A stretch of DNA of 42,732 nt, from the NCBI RefSeq assembly GCF_005889725.1, contig NZ_VCKX01000088.1, forward strand, positions 1 through 42,732, written 5' to 3'. This DNA comes from Nonomuraea zeae (GTDB lineage: Bacteria; Actinomycetota; Actinomycetes; Streptosporangiales; Streptosporangiaceae). Under the pieces are notes generated by a model that did no database searches, had not been told where the DNA came from, and saw nothing but the letters and a program-made list of their open reading frames with translations. This document shows, piece by piece, positions 36,787 to 42,732 of this stretch. Position numbers and translations under genes: made by a program. Numbering within the stretch: position 1 is the stretch's first letter; every line of letters starts with the position of its first letter.

Positions 36787-39135
36787 GTGACGCAGATCGT
36801 TGAGGCCGGCCACCACTCGGCCGCCGTGCAGCCCCAGACCGACGAGCAGCCGCGGACGGCCGTGCCGCCGCAGATTGATGTGCAGCCTCAGGCGGATGCG
36901 CAGCGGCGGGCGGAGCGGCGGCTGGCGATCGAGGAGGCCGCCGCCCGCGTGCTCGCCGACCCGGCCAACTCCCGGATCGCCGCCCGGCTGCTGTCCGAGG
37001 AGATCGCCGACGAGGCCGCCGGGCACGGGGTGCGGTCGTTCTCCGAGTCCGTCGCGGCCACCCACGCGGCCGGGCTGATCCAGGACGGGCTGGCGGAGTT
37101 CGTCGCCGCGCACGCCGCCGAGCTGGACGCGTTGATCGCCGAGGAGGCGGACGACAGGTTCGAGTATTTCGGGCTGCGTACCGTCTATGACCGCTACCTC
37201 CTGCGCCACCCCGAGACGCGGTCGGTGCTGGAGCGCCCGCAGCACTTCTTCCTCCGCGTCGCCTGCGGCCTGTCGGAGACGGTCGCTGAGGCCGCCGAGC
37301 TGTACGCGCTGATGTCCACGCTGTCGTACCTGCCCAGCTCGCCGACCCTGTTCAACTCGGGCGCCCGCCGCCCGCAGCTCTCCTCGTGCTTCCTGCTCGA
37401 CTCGCCGCGCGACGAGCTGGAGTCGATCTACGACAGGTACGGCCAGGTCGCCAGGCTGTCGAAGTACGCCGGCGGCATCGGCATCTCCTGGACCCGGGTG
37501 CGCTCGCGCGGCTCCCTGATCAAGGGCACGAACGGCCACTCCAACGGCATCGTCCCCTGGCTGCGCACGCTCGACTCCTCGGTGGCGGCGGTCAACCAGG
37601 GCGGGCGGCGCAAGGGCGCGGCCTGCGTCTACCTGGAGACCTGGCACGCCGACATCGAGGAGTTCCTGGAGCTGCGCGAGAACACCGGCGAGGACGCCCG
37701 CCGCACCCACAACCTGAACCTGGCCAACTGGGTGCCCGACGAGTTCATGCGCCGGGTGGAGGCGGACGAGCCCTGGTCGCTGTTCGACCCGAAGCAGGTG
37801 CCCGACCTCACGGACCTGTACGGCGAGGCGTTCACGACCGCCTACCGCGCGTACGAGGCGGCCGGGCGGTTCGTCCGCCAGATCCCCGCCAGGACCCTGT
37901 ACGGCCGCATGATGCGCACCCTGGCACAGACCGGGAACGGCTGGATGACCTTCAAGGACGCCGCCAACCGGACCTCCAACCAGACCGCCCGCCCCGAGAA
38001 CGTCATCCACCTGTCGAACCTCTGCACCGAGATCCTCGAGGTCACCAGCGACGGTGAGACGGCGGTCTGCAACCTCGGCTCCATCAACCTGGCCGCGCAC
38101 GTCGACCGCGGCACCGGAGCCGGCGACCTCGACTGGGACCGGCTCAGGCGGACCGTGCGGACGGCCGTACGCTTCCTGGACAGGACCATCGACCCCGGCT
38201 TCTACCCGACGCCCGAGGCGGAGGCGGCCAACAAGCGCTGGCGGCCGATCGGGCTCGGCGTGATGGGCCTGGCGGACGTGTTCTTCACGCTGCGGCTGCC
38301 GTTCGACTCGCCGCAGGCGCTGGCGCTGTCCACGCGGATCGCCGAGGAGATCGCCCTGGCCGCGTACGACACCTCGGCCGACCTGGCCGCCGAGCGTGGC
38401 AGGCACCCGTCGTACGCCGACACCAGGGCGGCCGGGGGAGTGCTGCACCCGGACCACTACCGGGCGAGCACCCCGAGCTGGGACGCGCTCAAGGACAAGA
38501 TCGCCGTCACCGGCCTGCGCAACTCCCTCATGATCGCCATCGCCCCGACCGCGACCATCGCCTCCATCGCCGGCTGCTACGAGTGCATCGAGCCGCAGGT
38601 GTCCAACGTGTTCAAGCGCGAAACCCTGTCGGGCGAGTTCCTCCAGGTCAACCGCTATCTGGTGGCCGATCTGCAGGCCCGCGGGCTGTGGACGCAGCAG
38701 CTGCGCGACGACATCAAGCGCGCCGACGGCTCGGTGCAGGAGGTGGCGGGGATCCCGGACGACCTCAAGCTGCTCTACCGCACGGCCTGGGAGCTGCCGC
38801 AGAAGGCGCTCATCGATCTGGCCGCGGCGCGGCAGCCGTACATCGACCAGTCCCAGTCCCTGAACCTCTTCATGGCCAGCCCCACCATCGGCAAGCTCTC
38901 GTCGATGTACGCCTACGCCTGGAAGCAGGGCCTGAAGACCACGTACTACCTGCGCTCCCGCCCCGCCACCAGGATCGCCCAGACCACCGTGTCGGCCGGC
39001 ACGTCCGCCCGCGTGCCCGCGTCCGCCGGGCAGGCGCCGCCGGCCGAAGCCGTGGCGGAGGTCATCTCGGAGGTCATCTCGGAGGCCGTCGCGTGCTCCC
39101 TGGAGAACCCCGAAATCTGCGAAGCCTGCCAGTGA
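36787..39135 (+). CDS. nrdA: class Ia ribonucleoside-diphosphate reductase alpha subunit
   Basis: A 782-residue catalytic subunit that reduces ribonucleoside diphosphates using a radical relayed from NrdB. Active-site residues are visible: Cys201 (LSSCFLLDSP) and Cys428 (TAVCNLGSINLA) as the redox pair, Asn411/Cys413/Glu415 (HLSNLCTEILE) as the radical centre, Tyr720/Tyr721 (KTTYYLRSRP) for radical transfer, and Cys778/Cys781 at the C-terminal tail (EICEACQ). The first ~40 residues are a Gln/Pro/Ala-rich leader; I see no VxKRDG motif of an ATP cone, so the usual dATP activity site may be missing. The GTG start at 36787 follows the riboswitch platform. Confidence 0.94.
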   Translation: MTQIVEAGHHSAAVQPQTDEQPRTAVPPQIDVQPQADAQRRAERRLAIEEAAARVLADPANSRIAARLLSEEIADEAAGHGVRSFSESVAATHAAGLIQDGLAEFVAAHAAELDALIAEEADDRFEYFGLRTVYDRYLLRHPETRSVLERPQHFFLRVACGLSETVAEAAELYALMSTLSYLPSSPTLFNSGARRPQLSSCFLLDSPRDELESIYDRYGQVARLSKYAGGIGISWTRVRSRGSLIKGTNGHSNGIVPWLRTLDSSVAAVNQGGRRKGAACVYLETWHADIEEFLELRENTGEDARRTHNLNLANWVPDEFMRRVEADEPWSLFDPKQVPDLTDLYGEAFTTAYRAYEAAGRFVRQIPARTLYGRMMRTLAQTGNGWMTFKDAANRTSNQTARPENVIHLSNLCTEILEVTSDGETAVCNLGSINLAAHVDRGTGAGDLDWDRLRRTVRTAVRFLDRTIDPGFYPTPEAEAANKRWRPIGLGVMGLADVFFTLRLPFDSPQALALSTRIAEEIALAAYDTSADLAAERGRHPSYADTRAAGGVLHPDHYRASTPSWDALKDKIAVTGLRNSLMIAIAPTATIASIAGCYECIEPQVSNVFKRETLSGEFLQVNRYLVADLQARGLWTQQLRDDIKRADGSVQEVAGIPDDLKLLYRTAWELPQKALIDLAAARQPYIDQSQSLNLFMASPTIGKLSSMYAYAWKQGLKTTYYLRSRPATRIAQTTVSAGTSARVPASAGQAPPAEAVAEVISEVISEAVACSLENPEICEACQ

Positions 39136-39167
39136 CGAGCTTTCCCCGCTAAGGAGACCCCTTTCCC

Positions 39168-40163
39168 ATGCTGCTCGACCCCGGAATGGACCTGACCCTG
39201 CGCCCGATGCGCTACCCGGACTTCTACGAACGCTACCGGGCGGCCATCCGCAACACGTGGACGGTCGAGGAAGTGGACCTGCACACCGACCTCGCGGACC
39301 TGGCCAAGATGACGCCGCAGGAGCGGCACCTGATCAACCGGCTGGTCGCGTTCTTCGCCACCGGCGACTCGATCGTGGCCAACAACCTCGTGCTCAATCT
39401 CTACCAGCACGTCAACGCCCCCGAAGCGCGCCTCTACCTGAGCAGGCAGCTCTTCGAGGAGGCCGTGCACGTGCAGTTCTACCTCACGTTGCTGGACACC
39501 TACCTGCCCGACCTCGACGAGCGGGTCAAGGCGTTCGCCGCGGTCGAGCACATCCCGTCCATCAGGGACAAGGCCGAGTTCTGCTTCAAGTGGATCGACT
39601 CGATCAACGGCCTGCAGCGGCTGGAGACCGCCGAGCAGCGCCGCGGCTTCCTGCTGAACCTCATCTGCTTCGCCGCCTGCATCGAGGGCCTGTTCTTCTA
39701 CGGCGCGTTCGCCTACGTCTACTGGTTCCGCTCCCGCGGCCTGCTCAGCGGCCTGGCCACCGGCACGAACTGGGTCTTCAGGGACGAGTCCATGCACATG
39801 GAGTTCGCGTTCAGCGTGGTGGACACGGTCAGGGCCGAGGAGCCCTCGTTGTTCGACGACGAGCTGGGCAAACAGGTCACCAGCATGCTGGAGGAGGCCG
39901 TCGCCGCCGAGCTGGCCTTCGCCGCGGACCTGTGCGGCGACGGCATGCCGGGAATGGGCGTCGACCAGATGCGCCAGTACCTGGAATACGTCGCCGACCA
40001 GCGGCTGGCCCGGCTGGGCATGCCCCAGAGGTACGGCTCGGCCAACCCCTTCGCCTTCATGGAGTTGCAGGACGTGCAGGAGCTGGCGAACTTCTTCGAA
40101 CGGCGTGTCTCTGCTTACCAGGTGGCTGTTGAGGGCAATGTGACTTTTGACGAGACGTTCTAG
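39168..40163 (+). CDS. nrdB: class Ia ribonucleoside-diphosphate reductase beta subunit
   Basis: A 331-residue di-iron/tyrosyl radical subunit. Metal ligands are visible: Asp67 (FATGDSIVANN), Glu98 and His101 (FEEAVHVQFY), a Glu in CIEGLFFYGAF, and Glu/His in FRDESMHMEFAFS. Tyr105, four residues after His101, is at the radical-Tyr position, so this is not a Tyr-less class Ic subunit. The C-terminus VEGNVTFDETF carries the acidic/aromatic tail that docks on NrdA. AAGGAG precedes the ATG, and the gap after nrdA is 32 bases, so the two form one riboswitch-controlled operon. Confidence 0.94.
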   Translation: MLLDPGMDLTLRPMRYPDFYERYRAAIRNTWTVEEVDLHTDLADLAKMTPQERHLINRLVAFFATGDSIVANNLVLNLYQHVNAPEARLYLSRQLFEEAVHVQFYLTLLDTYLPDLDERVKAFAAVEHIPSIRDKAEFCFKWIDSINGLQRLETAEQRRGFLLNLICFAACIEGLFFYGAFAYVYWFRSRGLLSGLATGTNWVFRDESMHMEFAFSVVDTVRAEEPSLFDDELGKQVTSMLEEAVAAELAFAADLCGDGMPGMGVDQMRQYLEYVADQRLARLGMPQRYGSANPFAFMELQDVQELANFFERRVSAYQVAVEGNVTFDETF

Positions 40164-40175
40164 CACATAGGGGGC

Positions 40176-41258
40176 ATGGGAGTGCAGTCGCCGGCGGACT
40201 GGCCGATTCTCGTAATCGCGGTGATCGGATCGATCCTCCTGGTGGAGCTGGGCAGACGGGTGCTGAACCGGGTCGGGCGAAAATGGGCGCTGGCCCAGCA
40301 CCTGGTCGAGCACTGCACGTGGCCCGCGTTCACGGTGGCCGCCGTGGTCGCCTTCAACCTGGTGTTCGGGCCGGGGATGCTCGGCGACTCGGCGTCCGAG
40401 CGCGGCCTGGCGGGGTCGATCGAGCGGGTGCTCGGGCTGGTCACGATCGGCGCCGTCACCTGGCTGATCATCCAGGCCACGTACGCGCTGACGGACGTCG
40501 TACTCGATCGGCTGGTCCTGGTCGAGGGCGAGCGCAACCGCAGGGCGCGCCGGATCATGACGCAGATCGCGCTGGTCCGCCGCATCGCCGCCGCGGTCAT
40601 CATCGTGGTCGCGCTCGGCGCCATGCTCTTCTCCTTCCCCCAGGTGCGCGCGCTCGGCGCCGGCCTGCTCGCCTCGGCGGGCATCGCCGGCGCCGTCGTC
40701 GGCATCGCCGCCCAGCCGACCATCGGGAACGTGCTCGCCGGACTCCAGCTCGCCTTCAGCGACGCGCTCCGACTGGACGACGTGGTCGTGGTCGAGGAGG
40801 AGTGGGGCCGCATCGAGGAGCTCACCCTCACGTACGTGGTGCTGCGGCTCTGGGACGAGCGGCGCCTGGTCCTGCCCGTCTCCTACTTCACCCAGAACCC
40901 GTTCGAGAACTGGACCAGGCACGGCAGCCGCGTCCTCGCCGTGGTGTACCTGCGGGTGGACTGGTCGGTCCCGGTGCCGAAGGTGCGCGAGGCCCTGTAC
41001 GAGTTCCTCCAGGGCAACCCGCTGTGGGACCAGAAGGACTGGACCCTTCAGGTCACCGACGTGCTCGCGAACGGCCTGGTCGAGCTGCGCGCCCTGATGA
41101 GCGCCGCCGACTCGCCCTCCTCATGGGACCTCAAGTGCGACGTACGCGAATTCCTGGTCAACTACGTCAGGGACAATTACCCGGACGCGCTGCCCCGCTT
41201 CCGCGTCGAAACCCCGGAAACGCGCGTGGGATTGTCCTGGACCAGGGACCGCGAATAA
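40176..41258 (+). CDS. MscS-family mechanosensitive ion channel
   Basis: A 360-residue membrane protein. Hydrophobic segments are WPILVIAVIGSILLVELGRR, FTVAAVVAFNLVFGP, VLGLVTIGAVTWLIIQATYA and IAAAVIIVVALGAMLFSFP, followed by the pore-lining Gly/Ala-rich helix ASAGIAGAVVGIAAQPTIGN. The beta domain has ALRLDDVVVVEEEWGRIEEL and VLPVSYFTQNPFENWT. This is the MscS arrangement with extra N-terminal helices; family members open under membrane tension to release solutes. It starts 12 bases after nrdB without a clear promoter, so it may be cotranscribed, in the place where Streptomyces has nrdS. The link to nucleotide reduction is probably positional only. Confidence 0.87.
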   Translation: MGVQSPADWPILVIAVIGSILLVELGRRVLNRVGRKWALAQHLVEHCTWPAFTVAAVVAFNLVFGPGMLGDSASERGLAGSIERVLGLVTIGAVTWLIIQATYALTDVVLDRLVLVEGERNRRARRIMTQIALVRRIAAAVIIVVALGAMLFSFPQVRALGAGLLASAGIAGAVVGIAAQPTIGNVLAGLQLAFSDALRLDDVVVVEEEWGRIEELTLTYVVLRLWDERRLVLPVSYFTQNPFENWTRHGSRVLAVVYLRVDWSVPVPKVREALYEFLQGNPLWDQKDWTLQVTDVLANGLVELRALMSAADSPSSWDLKCDVREFLVNYVRDNYPDALPRFRVETPETRVGLSWTRDRE

Positions 41259-41337
41259 CCCATTAAATAAGTGGCACCCGCCGCAGGGCCGGGTTTACCG
41301 TGGACATCGTCCAGCAACGACAGACGAAGGAGGCGGA

Positions 41338-41406
41338 GTGCGCGACCTGAGGCTACCTCGACCGCTCGCAGCCTTCCCTGAGCTGCTGCGACGGCTTTCC
41401 GGATAA
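41338..41406 (+). CDS. leader-peptide-like ORF of 22 codons upstream of tRNA genes
   Basis: GTG 41338 has a textbook AAGGAGG five bases upstream. The product VRDLRLPRPLAAFPELLRRL ends with SG and a TAA at 41404-41406. Six of 22 residues are Leu, five Arg and three Pro. The last codons overlap the 5' arm of a strong hairpin, and a terminator follows. A 13-base inverted repeat (TGGAC-atc-GTCCA, 41301-41313) lies upstream. It could be an attenuation leader or simply a chance ORF after mscS. No homologue is recognised. Confidence 0.5.
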   Translation: MRDLRLPRPLAAFPELLRRLSG

Positions 41407-41434
41407 TCCCCTGCGGGATTACCCAGGAAAGCCG
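41392..41434 (+). promoter_or_regulatory. anti-terminator-like hairpin
   Basis: CGGCTTTCC (41392-41400) pairs with GGAAAGCCG (41426-41434), and inside it TAATCCC (41404-41410) pairs with GGGATTA (41415-41421) around a CTGC loop, about 16 base pairs in all. Its 3' arm shares 41429-41434 with the following terminator stem, so only one of the two can form at a time. Confidence 0.7.
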
Positions 41435-41464
41435 CCTCGGACCTGTCCGGGGCGGCTTGTCTTA
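41429..41464 (+). terminator. intrinsic terminator upstream of tRNA-Pro
   Basis: AAGCCGCC (41429-41436) pairs with GGCGGCTT (41451-41458), with CGGAC (41438-41442) pairing GTCCG (41445-41449) inside, followed by TTGTCTTATT. It ends about eight bases before the tRNA-Pro gene. It either ends the nrdAB-mscS transcript or gates entry into the tRNAs. Confidence 0.85.
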
Positions 41465-41471
41465 TTCATGA

Positions 41472-41547
41472 CCGAGTGTGGGGCAGTTTGGTCAGCCCGC
41501 CTGCCTTGGGAGCAGGAGCACCGCAGGTTCGAATCCTGCCGCTCGGA
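41472..41547 (+). tRNA. tRNA-Pro (anticodon TGG)
   Basis: Acceptor CCGAGTG pairs with CGCTCGG (one T-G pair). The anticodon arm is CCTGC-CTTGGGA-GCAGG, giving TGG, and the T arm is GCAGG-TTCGAAT-CCTGC. The discriminator is A; the next bases CCG are not a full CCA. It decodes Pro CCA/CCG-type codons. Antisense frames over it are artefacts. Confidence 0.95.
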
Positions 41548-41661
41548 CCGGCCCTGAAAGAAAAGGGCCGCGGGTACGGCCTGGCCGACGGGAATGGCGC
41601 CCCCCGGCCGGACTCCGCCCTCGCCCCGGGTTCGGCCCACGCCAGCCACGCCCGGGGCCCA

Positions 41662-41734
41662 GCCGCTCTAGCCCAACGGCAGAGGCGCCGTCTTCAGGAG
41701 GCGGAGGTTCAGGGTTCGAATCCCTGGAGCGGCA
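41662..41734 (+). tRNA. class I-shaped tRNA with anticodon CAG (identity uncertain)
   Basis: Acceptor GCCGCTC pairs perfectly with GAGCGGC, and the T arm CAGGG-TTCGAAT-CCCTG is canonical. The anticodon stem CCGTC/GGCGG (with a T-G pair) carries loop TTCAGGA, so positions 34-36 are CAG, a Leu (CUG) anticodon. The variable loop AGGTT has only five bases, while bacterial tRNA-Leu normally has a long variable arm. The D arm (GCCCAACGGCAGAGGC) forms only three good pairs. Discriminator A; no encoded CCA. It is 114 bases after tRNA-Pro. Whether it is charged with Leu, mischarged, or not used in translation cannot be told. Confidence 0.8.
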
Positions 41735-41995
41735 CGCAGAAGTCCCTGAACTTTCGGATCCCCTCCGCGAAAGACACGGGACAAGGGGACGCCTCCGCTG
41801 TGGCCGCCGAACAAGGCGTACTTGCGGCTCAGAGATCAGCGCCGAGCCGGCAGGCGAGGATCGAGACGGTCCACCGGCTTCCGCGATCGAGTCGCCGGTC
41901 ACGGCGGCGGGCTGACGGCGGGCGGTTCGCCGGCAAATCCGCCGAGCCCGGCCCCGGGGATTCTCCCGGGCATGCCTGTCCGCGCGTCGTCATGC
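41735..41995. other. intergenic region without recognised gene
   Basis: A weak hairpin, CTTTCG (41751-41756) with CGAAAG (41768-41773), follows the CAG tRNA and lacks a T-run. Frames on both strands are extensions of tRNA-overlapping artefacts. I see no family match, repeat or attachment-site-like duplication. Confidence 0.6.
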
Positions 41996-42580
41996 TCAGG
42001 GGTTCTTGCCCATGGCCTGACGGATCACGTCACGCGCCCGGTCCATCATCGCCATCGGTGTGCCGACCAGGACGTTCTTGAGAGCGGACTCGACGCCAGG
42101 GTGAGGATGGGTGGGCGCCAGCGCCTCGGCGGCCTTCACCCCGGCGGCCATGCCGCGCCGCTCGGCCCCGCTGGTGCGAGCGCGCAGCTGGGGGAACTCA
42201 TACCGCTCCTCGCTGCGGGCGTGCGCCTCTACCGCGGCGCGCAAGATCTCCAGGTTCTGTCGGAAATCGGATGCGTCCGGCCCGGCCTCGTCCATCCGCA
42301 TCAGCAGTTCCTTGGCCTCCTTCTCCTCGGCCAGCCGGTCCTCCACCACGGCGTCACCGCCGTCGATCTTGTGGCGGGCGTAGGGGTGGACGATCTCCTC
42401 CTCGGCGGTCTCGTGCACGGCAAGCAGCCGCACCAGCCGGGTGAACGCCTCGCCGCGCCGGTCGGCGGGCGCCTGCTCGACCTCGTCGAACAAATCTCTG
42501 ATCATGCCGTGCTGGGCCTGGAGCAGATCGATGACGTCCGTCTCGTCCATCGTCTCCGGCCGCGTCTTGTGGGTGGTCAT
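41996..42580 (-). CDS. hemerythrin (HHE) domain protein
   Basis: A 194-residue protein with the HHE cation-binding four-helix fold. Candidate metal ligands are His in LLQAQHGMIRDLFDEV, His/Glu in LAVHETAEEEIVHPYARHK, and His/Glu in VEAHARSEERYEFPQL. The C-terminal ~60 residues (APTHPHPGVESALKNVLVGT, MDRARDVIRQAMG) are typical of actinobacterial HHE proteins linked to oxidative or nitric-oxide stress, though functions are mostly unproven. The start at 42580 has GGAG five bases upstream; the in-frame GTG at 42586 sits on the ribosome site itself. Monocistronic as far as seen. Confidence 0.88.
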   Translation of the reverse strand: MTTHKTRPETMDETDVIDLLQAQHGMIRDLFDEVEQAPADRRGEAFTRLVRLLAVHETAEEEIVHPYARHKIDGGDAVVEDRLAEEKEAKELLMRMDEAGPDASDFRQNLEILRAAVEAHARSEERYEFPQLRARTSGAERRGMAAGVKAAEALAPTHPHPGVESALKNVLVGTPMAMMDRARDVIRQAMGKNP

Positions 42581-42732
42581 GGCCACTCCTCAGTCGGGTA
42601 CAGACGCGGCCTACCCGCCGAGGGAGCACACACGCCTGGGTGCATGAAGACCAGGCGGGATCCTTACCGAGTCCACAGCTGTGCGGGGGAACGCCCGGAG
42701 ATTGAGCTGGGAAGCCTCGGGTAGGGCGGGCG
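42581..42732. other. upstream region of the hemerythrin gene, to window end
   Basis: These 152 bases should hold the minus-strand promoter of the hemerythrin-like gene. A 26-codon plus-strand frame from ATG 42645 is present but has no supporting features. Nothing else is recognised. Confidence 0.5.

Noticed and set aside
34882..38457. 1191-codon minus-strand open frame
   Set aside because: Antisense to the methyltransferase, Bug protein, riboswitch and nrdA. The translation is low-complexity Arg/Gly/Ala/Val with no domain.
40176..41258. nrdS-like AraC regulator as the third gene of the nrd operon
   Set aside because: The gene encodes an MscS channel with clear membrane helices and a Gly/Ala pore helix; there is no HTH.
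41476..42081. Open frames over 41476-42081 on both strands
   Set aside because: They run through tRNA-Pro and the CAG tRNA and show the same T-loop-derived motifs (GSNPWSG, GFEPAVL).
42645..42725. 26-codon plus-strand ORF near the window end
   Set aside because: No ribosome site, no family, and it lies in the promoter region of the minus-strand hemerythrin gene.

Overview
The window is chromosomal DNA of a high-GC filamentous actinomycete. The evidence is strong G/C at third codon positions, frequent GTG starts, a SARP-type regulator, an actinobacterial S-adenosyl methyltransferase (DUF574 type), a mycothiol-dependent maleylpyruvate isomerase-like protein, an actinobacterial paa cluster, and a class Ia ribonucleotide reductase behind a cobalamin riboswitch as described in Streptomyces. 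The order Streptosporangiales (for example a Nonomuraea relative) is my best guess, but the sequence alone does not prove it. No phage, transposase, integrase or CRISPR array was seen.

Layout. 1-825: 5' part of a SARP regulator, cut by the window edge. 924-5982: a probable four-carbon sugar-acid (tetronate) catabolic locus: HpcH/HpaI aldolase and aldo/keto reductase on the minus strand, diverging from DUF1537 kinase, PdxA2-like dehydrogenase and DeoR repressor. 6027-8210: a DinB/maleylpyruvate isomerase-like protein and two TetR regulators. 8218-17694: aerobic phenylacetate catabolism, paaABCDE-J-F-H diverging from paaZ-paaG around a palindromic operator; paaK is absent here. 17681-17960: remains of an M20 amidohydrolase. 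18052-21625: choline-to-glycine betaine pair (aldehyde dehydrogenase, GMC dehydrogenase) diverging from a GbsR-type regulator. 21630-26839: Lrp regulator diverging from a branched-chain 2-oxoacid dehydrogenase (E1 alpha, E1 beta, E2) and a HisC-like aminotransferase. 26842-27036: two abutting minisatellites. 27264-27710: tRNA operon Gly-Cys-Gly-Val with terminator. 27802-29994: secreted two-domain cell wall hydrolase. 30060-32301: TetR repressor with tandem operators and an ABC exporter. 32361-34539: a palindrome-headed small gene followed by glmS. 34574-36471: methyltransferase and a solitary Tat-type tricarboxylate-binding lipoprotein. 36489-41258: cobalamin riboswitch, nrdA, nrdB, mscS. 41338-41734: leader-peptide-like ORF with two competing hairpins, tRNA-Pro(UGG) and an unusual tRNA with anticodon CAG. 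41996-42580: hemerythrin-like protein.

How the genes work together. Most of the window is catabolic modules that feed central metabolism (tetronates to triose phosphate, phenylacetate to acetyl-CoA and succinyl-CoA, branched 2-oxoacids to acyl-CoAs, choline to betaine), each with a local regulator and a visible inverted repeat in the divergent promoter. The right third is housekeeping: tRNAs, cell-wall precursor synthesis (glmS) and turnover, and deoxynucleotide synthesis.

The most interesting signals are: a cysteine-containing 15-bp minisatellite inside the DUF1537 kinase; a 40-bp duplication at the ABC ATPase/permease junction that creates a 16-residue micro-ORF; a perfect 22-bp palindrome overlapping the ribosome-binding site of a small conserved-looking gene; a possible attenuator in front of tRNA genes; and a class I-shaped tRNA carrying a leucine anticodon.
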